From Amycolatopsis mediterranei (lineage in GTDB: Bacteria > Actinomycetota > Actinomycetes > Mycobacteriales > Pseudonocardiaceae): a stretch of DNA of 64,000 nt. This document shows positions 15,250 to 24,014 of the stretch, piece by piece. The translations under genes were made by a program, and so were the position numbers. The stretch spans positions 9,174,334 through 9,238,333 of the forward strand of contig NZ_CP100416.1 in assembly GCF_026017845.1 (NCBI RefSeq). The letters run 5' to 3'. The notes under the pieces were generated by a model, which was not told the DNA's origin, did no database searches, and saw only the letters and a list, made by a program, of their open reading frames with translations. Numbering within the stretch: position 1 is the stretch's first letter; each line of letters starts with the position of its first letter.

Positions 15250-16230
15250 GTCGAGCTCCAGCCGCACCGCGTCCCCGGCCCGCAGGTCCGACGCGGCCGG
15301 CGCCACGGCGTCCACAGTGGACTCCGCGAGCTTCACCACCAGCCGCACGTGGTCCCGCCGGTGCACCGCGGCCACCACCTCACCGTCCACTCCGGACGTC
15401 GCCACCCGCAGCGCGTGCGGCCGCAGCCCCAGCCGCACCGGGCCGTCGTCGACGTCCGGGAGCTCCAGGTCTCCCAGCGCCGTGGGTACGTGCCCGGCCG
15501 CGGCCACCGCGTCGAGGAACGTCGTCACGCCGAGGAACCGGGCCACCTCGTCGTCCGCCGGATTCCGCCACACCCGCCGGACCGCACCCTCCTGGCGGAC
15601 CTCCCCCGCGTCGAGCACCGCCACGCGGTCGGCCAGCGTGAACGCCTCTTCCTGGTCGTGCGTCACCAGCAGCGCGGTGATCTTGCTGCGGCGCAACAGG
15701 TCCGCCAGATCGATCGCCAGCTGCTCACGCAAGCCCGCGTCCAAACCGGACAGTGGCTCGTCGAGCAGCAGCAGCCGTGGCTTCGGCGCCAGCGCCCGGG
15801 CCAGCGCCACCCGCTGGGCCTGGCCGCCGGACAGCTCCGTGACGCGCCGTCGTTCGAAGCCGGCGAGCCCCACCAGCTCCAGCAGCTCGGCGACCCGCGG
15901 CGCCCACTGCGCGCGAGGCACGCCGTGCATGCGCAGGCCGAACGCGATGTTCGCGGCGACGTCGCGGTGGGCGAACAGCTGGCCGTCCTGGAACACCAGG
16001 CCGAAGCCGCGCCGGTGGACCGGGACCGCGCCGAGGTCCTCGCCGTCCCAGCTCACCGAGCCGCGCGCCGACGGCTCGAGACCGGTGATCGCGCGCAGCA
16101 GCGTCGACTTGCCCGAGCCCGACGGGCCGAGCAGCGCCAGCACCTCGCCGTCGGCGATGTCCAGCCGGGCGTCGCGCACCGCGGCGAACGATCCGTAGTG
16201 GACGGTCAGGTCCCGCACCGACAGCGCCAT
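15223..16230 (-). CDS. thiQ: thiamine ABC transporter ATP-binding protein
   Basis: A 335-aa ATPase that would energise thiamine import. The ATG (16228-16230) shares one base with the thiP stop; the much longer open frame upstream is a shadow of thiP. Walker A GPSGSGKST (about 35-43), signature 'LSGGQAQRVALARAL', Walker B 'LLLLDEPLSGLD' and switch His 'LLVTHDQEEA'. Beyond about residue 240 there is a TOBE-like extension, longer than E. coli ThiQ and like Fe3+/polyamine transporter ATPases. The TPP riboswitch in front of the operon supports thiamine or a precursor as substrate. Confidence 0.9.
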   Translation of the reverse strand: MALSVRDLTVHYGSFAAVRDARLDIADGEVLALLGPSGSGKSTLLRAITGLEPSARGSVSWDGEDLGAVPVHRRGFGLVFQDGQLFAHRDVAANIAFGLRMHGVPRAQWAPRVAELLELVGLAGFERRRVTELSGGQAQRVALARALAPKPRLLLLDEPLSGLDAGLREQLAIDLADLLRRSKITALLVTHDQEEAFTLADRVAVLDAGEVRQEGAVRRVWRNPADDEVARFLGVTTFLDAVAAAGHVPTALGDLELPDVDDGPVRLGLRPHALRVATSGVDGEVVAAVHRRDHVRLVVKLAESTVDAVAPAASDLRAGDAVRLELDPDGVALVG

Positions 16231-17867
16231 CAGAACTCTCCCACCCCGCCGCGCCCGAGCCGGTCGATCAGGGCGACCGCCAGCACCGTCACGAGCATCA
16301 GCAACGCGCACGCCGCGTAGGCCATCTGGTTGTTCAGTTCCCCCGGTCGCGCCATCAGCGTCGCGACCGCGACCGGCAGCGTCGGCGCCGTCGGCCGGGC
16401 GAGGAAGCTCGTCGCGCCGAATTCGCCGAGCGCCACGACGAAGCCGAAGCCCGCCGCCGCGACCAGCGGCCGCAGCGTCAGCGGCAGATCGATCTCCCGC
16501 CACACCCGCAGCGGGCTCGCCCCGAGCGTCGAGGCGGCCTGCCGCAACCGGACGTCGACCGAGCGCAGCACCGGCAGCACCATCCGCACGATCAGCGGGA
16601 TGATCACCAGCGCCTGGGCCAGCGGCACCAGGTAGGGCGACGTCCGCAGGTCGCCGGGCAGCGCGTCGAGCGTCACCAGGTAACCGAACCCGACGGTCAC
16701 CGCGGACACCCCGAGCGGCAGCATCAGCACGGCGTCCATCGTCTCGCCCAGGCCGCGCGCGGCCTGGGCGGGCGAGCGGCGCAGCGCCACGAGGACGACG
16801 GACGCGAGCACGCCGACGACCATCGCGAGCAGCGTCGCGTCGATGGCCACCTTGAGCGAGTTCAGCGCGGCGTCCCAGCCGGACACCTGGAGCGCGCCCT
16901 TCTCGCCGGTGCTCGTCAGGGCCCGGTACCCGGCGAGGCTCCAGCCGTCCTCAGTGGACACGGATTCGGCGAGGAGCGCGACGATCGGCGTCACCAGCAA
17001 CGCGAGCACGACTGCCGCGGCGCCGACGACCCACCACTCGCCGCCCCTCGGCGTTCTTGCCCCGCCGGAACCGATCCGGGCGCCTTCCTTCCGCCGGCGC
17101 GCCAGCCCGCCGACGACCAGCGCGGCGACCACGGCCGCGAACTGGATCAGCGAAAGCGCGGCCGCGCCCGAGAGGTCCAGCAGGTCGACGGTCCGCAGGT
17201 AGATCTCGGTTTCCAGGGTGCGGTAGCGGGCGCCGCCGAGGATGAGCACGACCCCGAAACTGGTGGCGCAGAACAGGAACACGACGGCCGCGGCGGACGC
17301 GACCGCGGGCGCCAGCGCGGGCAGCGTCACCGACCGGAAGGCCCGCCACGGCGAGGCGCCGAGCGCCCGGGCCGCGTCGGTCGTCCGTGAATCCAGCCGC
17401 GCCCACAGCCCGGCGACGGTCCGCGCGACGACGGCGACGTTGAAGAAGGCGTTGGCCAGCACGATCGGCAGCACACCGCCGTCCGGCCACAGCGCCCGGA
17501 ACGCCAGCCCGACGACCACGGTCGGCAGCACGAACGGCACCAGCACCAGCGTCCGCGCCAGGCCGACGCCGGGCAGCCGCACCCGCGCCAGCAGGAACGC
17601 CACCGGCAGCCCGGCCAGCACCGCGACCACCGTCGACGCGGCCGCGCTCGCGACGGTGAACCCGGCCAGCTGCCAGGTCCGCGCGTCGCCGAGCACGACG
17701 TCGAGGCCGCCCGCGGCGAACCCGCGTCCGATGATCGCCAGCACCGGCCAGGCGAAGAACACCACCAGGAACCCGACCGGGGCCAAGCCAAGCAGCGCCA
17801 GGCCGAGCGCGCGGGCGGTCCGGGGTGGCGCGGTTGCTTTCCGGGGGCTGCGCGGGGGCGCTGTCAC
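16230..17867 (-). CDS. thiP: thiamine ABC transporter permease, fused two-domain
   Basis: A 545-aa membrane protein with two BPD_transp_1 domains in one chain: helices at about 20-260 and 285-540. Two EAA-type loops are visible, 'DAARALGASPWRAFRSVTLP' and 'AASTLGASPLRVWREIDLP'. This double-permease architecture is that of ThiP/FbpB. The GTG at 17867 overlaps the thiB stop (GTGA) and is preferred to upstream ATGs inside thiB. Works with ThiB and ThiQ; whole operon is downstream of a TPP riboswitch. Confidence 0.92.
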   Translation of the reverse strand: MTAPPRSPRKATAPPRTARALGLALLGLAPVGFLVVFFAWPVLAIIGRGFAAGGLDVVLGDARTWQLAGFTVASAAASTVVAVLAGLPVAFLLARVRLPGVGLARTLVLVPFVLPTVVVGLAFRALWPDGGVLPIVLANAFFNVAVVARTVAGLWARLDSRTTDAARALGASPWRAFRSVTLPALAPAVASAAAVVFLFCATSFGVVLILGGARYRTLETEIYLRTVDLLDLSGAAALSLIQFAAVVAALVVGGLARRRKEGARIGSGGARTPRGGEWWVVGAAAVVLALLVTPIVALLAESVSTEDGWSLAGYRALTSTGEKGALQVSGWDAALNSLKVAIDATLLAMVVGVLASVVLVALRRSPAQAARGLGETMDAVLMLPLGVSAVTVGFGYLVTLDALPGDLRTSPYLVPLAQALVIIPLIVRMVLPVLRSVDVRLRQAASTLGASPLRVWREIDLPLTLRPLVAAAGFGFVVALGEFGATSFLARPTAPTLPVAVATLMARPGELNNQMAYAACALLMLVTVLAVALIDRLGRGGVGEF

Positions 17868-18913
17868 TGCACGAGCGTGCGCCATTCGCCGATCCACTTC
17901 TCGCGCCCGGCCTGCACCTGGTCCGCGGGCAGCGCCTGCGGCTTCTGTGGCAGCGGGGCGACCTGGGCCCAGCCCGCGGGCAGGTCGACGCCCTGGCGCG
18001 CCGGGTAGACGTACATGGTGGCCGCGACCGTGGCCTGGAACTGCTGCGAGAGCAGGAAGTCGACGACCTTGCGGGCGTTCTCGACCTGCTTGCCGTTCGC
18101 CAGCACGCCGGCGTACTCGACCTGCCGGTAGCAGGTGTCGAGCAGCGCCTTGGTGCGCGGCTTCCCGTCGTCGCCGACTTCGGCGGCCGGCGACGACGCG
18201 TACGAGACGACGATCGGCCGCGGTCCCTTGCCGGACGAGCCGGAGAACTGCTTGGTGTAGGCCTCTTCCCAGCCGCTGACCACCTTGACGCCGTTGGCCT
18301 TCAGCTTCGTCCAGTAGTCCTTCCAGCCGGCGTCGCCGTACTTGGCGACGGTGCCCAGGAGGAACGCCAGCCCGGGCGACGCCGTCGCCGGGTCCTCGGC
18401 GACCAGCAGGTCCTTGTACTTCGGGTCGGCCAAATCGTCGTACGACTCCGGCGCCGGGATGCCCTTGCTCGTGAAGTAGTTCGTGTCGACGTTGACGCAG
18501 ACGTCGCCGACGTCGACCGCGGACAGCCGGTGCTCGGGGTCGACGGCGTAGCGCTGCGGCCCGCGGTCGGCTTCCGGGCTGGTGTAGGGCTCGAAGACGC
18601 CCTCGCTGAGCGCGCGCGAGGCGAAGGTGGAGTCGACGCCGTACGCGACGTCGCCGATCGGGTTGGCCTTCGTCAGCACGAGCTTGTTGGTCAGCGAACC
18701 GGCGTCGCCCTGCTTGAGCACGGAGACCTTGATGCCCGACTGCTTCTGGAAGGCGTCGAGCACCTCCTGCGGCGCCAGGAACGAATCGTGCGTCACGAGG
18801 GTGACGGTGGGCGTCTGCTGCGTGCCACCGTCACCGTTCGACAGCGAGCACGCCGCGGCGACGGCGCTGACGGCGGCGATGGCCGTCGCGGCGCGCACAG
18901 CCCTGCGTTTCAT
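17864..18913 (-). CDS. thiB: thiamine-binding lipoprotein
   Basis: A 349-aa substrate-binding lipoprotein. MKRRAVRAATAIAAVSAVAA precedes lipobox AAAC (Cys about 22). The mature protein begins 'VTLVTHDSFLAPQEVLDAF', typical of the thiamine/Fe3+ binding family (SBP type 6), and carries 'DVAYGVDSTFASRAL', 'SASPGLAFLLGTVAKYG' and 'VVSYASSPAAEV'. GGAGGG lies about 6 bases before the ATG. The TPP riboswitch directly upstream identifies thiamine (or its HMP/thiazole precursors) as the likely ligand. Confidence 0.92.
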   Translation of the reverse strand: MKRRAVRAATAIAAVSAVAAACSLSNGDGGTQQTPTVTLVTHDSFLAPQEVLDAFQKQSGIKVSVLKQGDAGSLTNKLVLTKANPIGDVAYGVDSTFASRALSEGVFEPYTSPEADRGPQRYAVDPEHRLSAVDVGDVCVNVDTNYFTSKGIPAPESYDDLADPKYKDLLVAEDPATASPGLAFLLGTVAKYGDAGWKDYWTKLKANGVKVVSGWEEAYTKQFSGSSGKGPRPIVVSYASSPAAEVGDDGKPRTKALLDTCYRQVEYAGVLANGKQVENARKVVDFLLSQQFQATVAATMYVYPARQGVDLPAGWAQVAPLPQKPQALPADQVQAGREKWIGEWRTLVQ

Positions 18914-18949
18914 CTAACCCTCCTGCACTTCGCCGACGCGGAGGGAAGC

Positions 18950-19032
18950 CCTCCCGTCGCCGGCATGATCCGGTCAGGTGCGAACGGTCGCGGGTGACCC
19001 CGCCTCTCAGCCCGGCTCACCGGACTCCCGTG
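18950..19032 (-). promoter_or_regulatory. TPP riboswitch (THI element) upstream of thiBPQ
   Basis: Read leftward, the conserved THI segments appear in order: GGGAGTCCGG, P3 stem with GTGAGCCGG, CTGAGAGG, then CACCTGACCGGATCATGCC and the closing GGCGACGGGAG. These are the pyrimidine-sensing CUGAGA and pyrophosphate-side arms of the TPP aptamer. Between the aptamer and the thiB start, GGAGGG can pair with CCCTCC (about 18939-18956), and the same CCCTCC could also pair with the GGAGGG ribosome-binding site, suggesting translational control in which TPP lowers expression. Switch details are inferred. Confidence 0.92.
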
Positions 19033-19073
19033 GCAACCGTGCAGCGTAGTCCAGGACGGTCGACCATGGAGAC

Positions 19074-19358
19074 ATGACGGAAATCTTGAACGACGACGAA
19101 GCCGACGCACGGCTGGGCGCGGACTGGACGCGGTCCGGCGCGGAGATCTCCCGCGAGGTGGAGCTGGCGAGCTTCCCCCAGGCGATCGAGGTGGTGAACC
19201 GGGTGGCGGAACTCGCCGAAGCCGCCGACCACCACCCGGACATCGACATCCGCTGGCGCACGCTGACCTTCCGGCTCAGCACGCACTCGGCGGGCGGCCT
19301 GACGGCGAAGGACTTCGACCTGGCGTCGCAGATCGATTCGGTGCTCGCCGCAGTGTGA
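19074..19358 (+). CDS. 4a-hydroxytetrahydrobiopterin dehydratase (pterin-4-alpha-carbinolamine dehydratase)
   Basis: A 94-aa protein of the PCD/DCoH family. The catalytic His-rich segment AEAADHHPDIDIRW (about residues 40-53) and the following 'LSTHSAGGLTAKDFDLA' are diagnostic. It dehydrates the 4a-carbinolamine formed by pterin-dependent hydroxylases; in organisms without such hydroxylases it may act in molybdopterin or folate metabolism. GGAG is very close to the ATG. Divergent from thiB. Confidence 0.93.
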   Translation: MTEILNDDEADARLGADWTRSGAEISREVELASFPQAIEVVNRVAELAEAADHHPDIDIRWRTLTFRLSTHSAGGLTAKDFDLASQIDSVLAAV

Positions 19359-19434
19359 TCTCGACTACGCTGAGTGCACCTTCGCCCGGGTCCGGCGTCT
19401 CTCGGTTACCGGAACCTTCGGGAGGGAGACACAG

Positions 19435-19542
19435 ATGACTCAGGCAATCGTGGTCGGCACGACGGCGTTCGCGGCAATGGTGGCGGCGGCCGGCGGGGTG
19501 CTCTGGTTCACCGCCCGCCACCGCCGTCACCTGGACGGCTGA
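19435..19542 (+). CDS. 35-aa single-helix membrane protein
   Basis: ATG at 19435 preceded by GGGAGGGAG at a good distance. MTQAIVVGTTAFAAMVAAAG begins a single hydrophobic helix, followed by a positively charged tail (ARHRRHLDG), so the C-terminus probably stays inside. No homologous family recognised. The good ribosome-binding site and clean N-in/C-basic topology argue that it is expressed. Confidence 0.55.
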   Translation: MTQAIVVGTTAFAAMVAAAGGVLWFTARHRRHLDG

Positions 19543-19624
19543 GAGTTCGATCACAGAGGCTAACGCCGGGCATGATCGGCGCGCTGTTCCTGCGGAAGCA
19601 TCGGTTCGGCCCCTAGGAAACGCC

Positions 19625-19729
19625 ATGAACAGCACCGCCGCCCTCACCCCCGCCCAGCGCGTCTGGATCAACGCCCTCGCCCCCGCGGTGGTGCTGATCG
19701 CGATCGCGCTGCTGGGCCTGCTCGGCTAG
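19625..19729 (+). CDS. 34-aa single-helix membrane protein
   Basis: ATG at 19625 with AGGAAA about 5 bases upstream. Soluble N-tail MNSTAALTPAQRVWINALA, then a hydrophobic helix (VVLIAIALLGLLG) to the stop. It is followed directly by a UUCG-loop terminator, which suggests this is the last gene of a small transcript. No family recognised. Confidence 0.5.
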   Translation: MNSTAALTPAQRVWINALAPAVVLIAIALLGLLG

Positions 19730-19740
19730 GTCGCCCAGGG

Positions 19741-19764
19741 CCGCCGGACCTTCGGGTCCGGCGG
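19741..19764. terminator. UUCG-loop terminator hairpin
   Basis: CCGCCGGACC-TTCG-GGTCCGGCGG is a perfect 10-bp stem capped by a stable UUCG tetraloop, between the convergent 34-aa gene and the third gene of the MNT/HEPN operon. Confidence 0.8.
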
Positions 19765-19765
19765 G

Positions 19766-20098
19766 CTACCAGGTGATCTGCCCGGGCGGCGGGAACTCGG
19801 TGGGGGTCTCGTCCGCCGTGGTCCAGTACTCGAGGCACGACAGCCGGCCGTCGGCGACGAACACGATGAGGCCGCCGTCCGGGACGTCGGCCTCCACCGC
19901 CACCGATTCCTTCTTCGGCGAGCGCGGGGTCGCTTCGTCCACGGCGAGATCGATCGTGGGGCAGCCGCAGCCGCAGCGCCCGATCACCCGGGCCCTGGCG
20001 GCCTGCGCCCGCAGTTCCACCGCACCCGGGAAGTCCGCCGCGAGCAGCATGTCCAACGTCGTGCGCTCGTTCGGCGTCAGCGGGCGCGGGTTCCCCAT
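19766..20098 (-). CDS. uncharacterised 110-aa protein, third gene of the MNT/HEPN operon
   Basis: Starts MGNPRPLTPNERTTLDMLLA two bases after the HEPN gene stop. An N-terminal helical part ('DFPGAVELRAQAARARV') is followed by 'GRCGCGCPTIDLAVD', a Cys-rich loop leading into a predicted beta-sheet, and 'LIVFVADGRLSCLEYW'. I recall similar CxCGCPTIDL proteins as stand-alone actinobacterial genes of unknown role. The tight coupling suggests an accessory, antidote or regulatory role beside the MNT/HEPN pair, but this is only context. Followed by a strong terminator. Confidence 0.7.
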   Translation of the reverse strand: MGNPRPLTPNERTTLDMLLAADFPGAVELRAQAARARVIGRCGCGCPTIDLAVDEATPRSPKKESVAVEADVPDGGLIVFVADGRLSCLEYWTTADETPTEFPPPGQITW

Positions 20099-20100
20099 GA

Positions 20101-20568
20101 TCAGTAGCGGCCCATGTTCGGGATCGTCTTCTCGGCGACCCCGATGAGATCCTCGACCTTCGCCACGTCGGCCGTCACGTCCTCGGCGGTCACCGAAGGC
20201 GCCTCGGACGAACGGTAGGCGACTTCGTTGCGCCGGATCCGCATCCGGTTGAAGGGACGCAGAAGCGGCCCCAGCGGCGGATCGAGCTGCGCGAGAACCG
20301 CTTCGTAGACGGTGATGTGGCCACCACGGCTCGTCGCACGCAGGCCTTGGTTCTGCAGGACGGCCGCCAACGCCCGGCGGGCGCCGTCGTACGCCAGCGT
20401 GTAGGCGCCCTCCGGATCCGAGTCGAACAGCTGCCGCGCCGAAGCGACGTGCGTGCGGGCCCTGGCGAGCTCCGCTTCCGCGGCTTCCCGCGAAGCCGGG
20501 ACGTGTTCGAGGGCACCGCGCGCGATGAGCGCGTCGATCGTGGCGCGGCCCTGGTTCCAGCGGGTCAT
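20101..20568 (-). CDS. HEPN-domain protein, partner of the MNT nucleotidyltransferase
   Basis: A 155-aa all-helical protein with the HEPN core ('ARQLFDSDPEGAYTLAYDGARRALAAVL', shown here only as key parts ARQLF and AYDGARRALAA). HEPN ribonuclease toxins need R-x4-6-H; here the equivalent site reads RRNEVAY, with Tyr where His is usual, so nuclease activity is uncertain. Its ATG overlaps the upstream MNT gene stop by 4 bases. MNT-HEPN pairs form type VII toxin-antitoxin modules in which the MNT partner can AMPylate the HEPN toxin; this pair fits that layout. Confidence 0.75.
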   Translation of the reverse strand: MTRWNQGRATIDALIARGALEHVPASREAAEAELARARTHVASARQLFDSDPEGAYTLAYDGARRALAAVLQNQGLRATSRGGHITVYEAVLAQLDPPLGPLLRPFNRMRIRRNEVAYRSSEAPSVTAEDVTADVAKVEDLIGVAEKTIPNMGRY

Positions 20569-21155
20569 TCTTTCTCCTGCTCAAGGGGCAGCGGGACCAG
20601 CGGACGCTCACGCACGCTGGTGAGGAACGGATCCGGGCTGCTCGCCGCCCACGACGCCGGCGAGATCCGGTGGACGTTGACCTCCCGGCCCAGCCGCCGC
20701 GACACGCCCTCGGCCAGGTCGAAGAGCGTGTCTTGGTCGGGCGAACCGACGACGAGCACGTCGACGTCCCCGGGCGGCGGCCCCGGTTCGCCGCTGTAGC
20801 GCGCGGCCCAGGACCCGTAGATGTAGGCCTCGCGCACCCCCGCCAGCCCGGACAAGGCCTCGGCGAGCAGCGGCAGCGGCCCGAAGGTGATCGCGATGAC
20901 CTCGCTCAACGGCCGGTAGAGCGGGGTGTCTGTGCGGGCTTTGACGAGCCGGCTCCGGCCGACCCGCCGGTCTTCCAGGATGCCGCCACCGACAAGCCGT
21001 TCGACCTCGCGCAGCACGGCCGTCGGCGAGACACCACAGGCCTCGGCGAGCTCGGTGATGCTGTACTCGCGCTCCGGGTGCAGGAGCACCAGCGCCAGCA
21101 GCTCACCCTGCATGCGGGACCGCAGCAGGGGCAGCAAGCTCGACGAAGCTTTCAT
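20565..21155 (-). CDS. winged-helix + MNT-type nucleotidyltransferase
   Basis: A 196-aa fusion. Residues about 10-75 form an ArsR/MarR-like winged helix ('YSITELAEACGVSPTAVLRE' recognition region); residues about 100-180 are a minimal nucleotidyltransferase with 'YIYGSWAARYSG' and the catalytic DVDV, i.e. the GS...DxD signature. It would modify and neutralise the HEPN partner and, through the winged helix, repress its own promoter. The start codon lies inside a 28-bp palindrome (21154-21181) that also contains the -10 element, giving a leaderless, self-repressible promoter. Confidence 0.85.
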   Translation of the reverse strand: MKASSSLLPLLRSRMQGELLALVLLHPEREYSITELAEACGVSPTAVLREVERLVGGGILEDRRVGRSRLVKARTDTPLYRPLSEVIAITFGPLPLLAEALSGLAGVREAYIYGSWAARYSGEPGPPPGDVDVLVVGSPDQDTLFDLAEGVSRRLGREVNVHRISPASWAASSPDPFLTSVRERPLVPLPLEQEKE

Positions 21156-21181
21156 TGGACGCAGTATATCCTGCGCCCAAT
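21154..21181 (-). promoter_or_regulatory. 28-bp near-perfect palindrome overlapping a leaderless promoter and start codon
   Basis: ATTGGACGCAGTAT and the facing ATCCTGCGCCCAAT match as inverse arms at all but three pairs. Read leftward, the extended -10 TATACT sits inside the palindrome and 7 bases before the ATG, so transcription would begin at the start codon. A dimeric winged-helix repressor binding here would block RNA polymerase; the product of this gene has such a domain. Confidence 0.75.
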
Positions 21182-21220
21182 GAAAACAACAGTCAGTAGT
21201 TCTTGCTCACGAAGCGTGCG

Positions 21221-22303
<1,083 letters not shown>

Positions 22304-22393
22304 GACCCCGCAGTCTACGTGGCTGCCCCGGTCACGCCCCACGCACCCAACGCCGTGGCGGATTTCCGCCAGCGACCGCGCTGACCTGCTGGC

Positions 22394-23845
22394 ATGCTCG
22401 GATCAATGGTCACCGAAACGCTCTCACTCTGGCGAGACGCCGAGCGCTGCTACCGCGTGGTCACCGCCCGCGACCCGCGCTTCGACGGCCAGTTCATCAT
22501 GGCGGTCCGCACCACCGGGATCTACTGCCGCCCGTCGTGCCCGGCTTCGACGCCGAAGGTGCAAAACGTCCGCTTCTTCCCGACGTCGGCGGCCGCGCAG
22601 GCCAACGGCTTCCGCGCCTGCCGCCGCTGCCTGCCGGACGCCGTGCCCGGCTCGCCGCACTGGAACGTGCGCGCCGACCTGGCCGCGCGGGCGATGCGCC
22701 TGATCTCCGACGGGACCGTCGAGCGCGAAGGCGTCCCCGGCCTCGCGCGGCGGCTCGGCTACTCGGAACGCCAGCTGGGCCGGGTGCTCGCCGCCGAGCT
22801 GGGCGCAGGCCCGCTGGCCCTGGCCCGGGCGCACCGCGCGCACTCGGCGCGGCTGCTCATCGAGATGTCCGAGCTGCCGCTGACCGACGTCGCCTTCGCG
22901 GCGGGCTTCTCCAGCGTGCGGCAGTTCAACGAGACGATCCGCGAGGTGTTCGCCACGACGCCTTCGCAGCTTCGTGCCTTCGCGGCTTCACGACGTGGCC
23001 GGCAGAGCGACGTGACCGGGACCCGGCTCAGCCTGCGGCTGCCGTTCCGGCCGCCCTTCGACGCTGCGGGGTTGCTTCGCTTCTTCGCGGACCACGCGGT
23101 GCCAGGCGTCGAGGAAGTCACTGCGGAGGCCTACGCGCGGACCCTGCGGCTCGCCCACGGCACCGGCGTCGTGCGATTGACGCCTTCGCCGGACCACGTG
23201 CGCTGCGAGCTGATGCTCACCGACCTGCGCGATCTCGGCAGCGCGGTCAGCCGGGTGCGCCGGCTGCTCGACCTCGACGCCGATCCCGCGGCGGTCACCC
23301 GCGTCCTCGGCGCCGATCCGGCGTTGGCGCCGGTGGTCGCGGCCGTGCCGGGGATCCGGGTGCCGGGCGCCGTCGACGGCGAGGAACTGCTGCTCCGCGC
23401 CCTGCTGCGCGAGGTGCCTCCGGGCGAGGAGGTGCCTGGCGAGTGGGGTGTGCGCAGGCTCTTCCCCACGGCAGCCCGGATCGCGACGGCCGGGCTCGGC
23501 GAAACCGTCACCGGCGTGGCCGCCGCCCTGGCCGAAGGACGGCTGGAGGTCCACGTCGGCCGGGAGGCGGCCGAACTGCGTGCGGAGCTGCTGGCGTGCC
23601 CGGGGATCGACCCGTCGGCAGCGGACTACGTGTTGATGCGCGTTCTCGGCGCCCCGGACATCCTGCTCACCGGCGACACCGAGGTCCGGCGCGGTGCCGA
23701 GGCGCTGGGCATCGCACCCGACTCACTCGGCGAGCGGGCCCGCTCGTGGACGCCGTGGTGTTCCTACGCCGGGAGGTATCTCCGGCACGCGGCCGCCTCG
23801 CCTAGCCTTGGTCGCCCCGCCACAGCACGGCTTGGGCGACGATGA
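22394..23845 (+). CDS. bifunctional Ada-type regulator / AlkA-type DNA glycosylase
   Basis: A 483-aa fusion. Residues about 10-85 are the Ada zinc domain with Cys45, Cys49, Cys76 and Cys79 (YCRPSC...ACRRC), which repairs methyl phosphotriesters; residues 90-190 are an AraC-type helix-turn-helix; residues 200-470 are an AlkA-like 3-methyladenine glycosylase with a helix-hairpin-helix ('LLACPGIDPSAADYVLMR') and an Asp in 'LTGDTEVRRG' at the catalytic position. It lacks an O6-methylguanine transferase domain. An alternative ATG lies at 22406. Its 3' end overlaps the convergent DUF1737 gene by 44 bases. Confidence 0.92.
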   Translation: MLGSMVTETLSLWRDAERCYRVVTARDPRFDGQFIMAVRTTGIYCRPSCPASTPKVQNVRFFPTSAAAQANGFRACRRCLPDAVPGSPHWNVRADLAARAMRLISDGTVEREGVPGLARRLGYSERQLGRVLAAELGAGPLALARAHRAHSARLLIEMSELPLTDVAFAAGFSSVRQFNETIREVFATTPSQLRAFAASRRGRQSDVTGTRLSLRLPFRPPFDAAGLLRFFADHAVPGVEEVTAEAYARTLRLAHGTGVVRLTPSPDHVRCELMLTDLRDLGSAVSRVRRLLDLDADPAAVTRVLGADPALAPVVAAVPGIRVPGAVDGEELLLRALLREVPPGEEVPGEWGVRRLFPTAARIATAGLGETVTGVAAALAEGRLEVHVGREAAELRAELLACPGIDPSAADYVLMRVLGAPDILLTGDTEVRRGAEALGIAPDSLGERARSWTPWCSYAGRYLRHAAASPSLGRPATARLGRR

Positions 23846-23993
23846 CCTGGTCGCCGTCGAACGTCACTGCCGGCGAGCCGTAGAGGCGGTAGCCGAGGTC
23901 CAGTGCCTCGCTGACCCGGTGGCAGAACTTCGCGTCGTCCGGGCCGGTGAGCACGCGGTAGCGGGGCAGGCCGTTCGGCGGCTGGTCGGTCAT
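23802..23993 (-). CDS. DUF1737 family protein (63 aa)
   Basis: MTDQPPNGLPRYRVLTGPDD starts a compact protein containing 'FCHRVSEALDLGYRLYGSP' and 'VIVAQAVLW', which is the DUF1737 consensus. Function unknown. It is convergent with, and 3'-overlaps, the Ada-AlkA gene by 44 bases, so both transcripts are antisense to each other at their ends. Confidence 0.88.
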   Translation of the reverse strand: MTDQPPNGLPRYRVLTGPDDAKFCHRVSEALDLGYRLYGSPAVTFDGDQVIVAQAVLWRGDQG

Positions 23994-24014
23994 GGGTTCA
24001 TCTTGGCCGGATGA

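Noticed and set aside
15223..16503. Longer form of ThiQ starting at 16503
   Set aside because: The added part is an out-of-frame shadow of the permease; the ATG at 16230 gives an intact ATPase.
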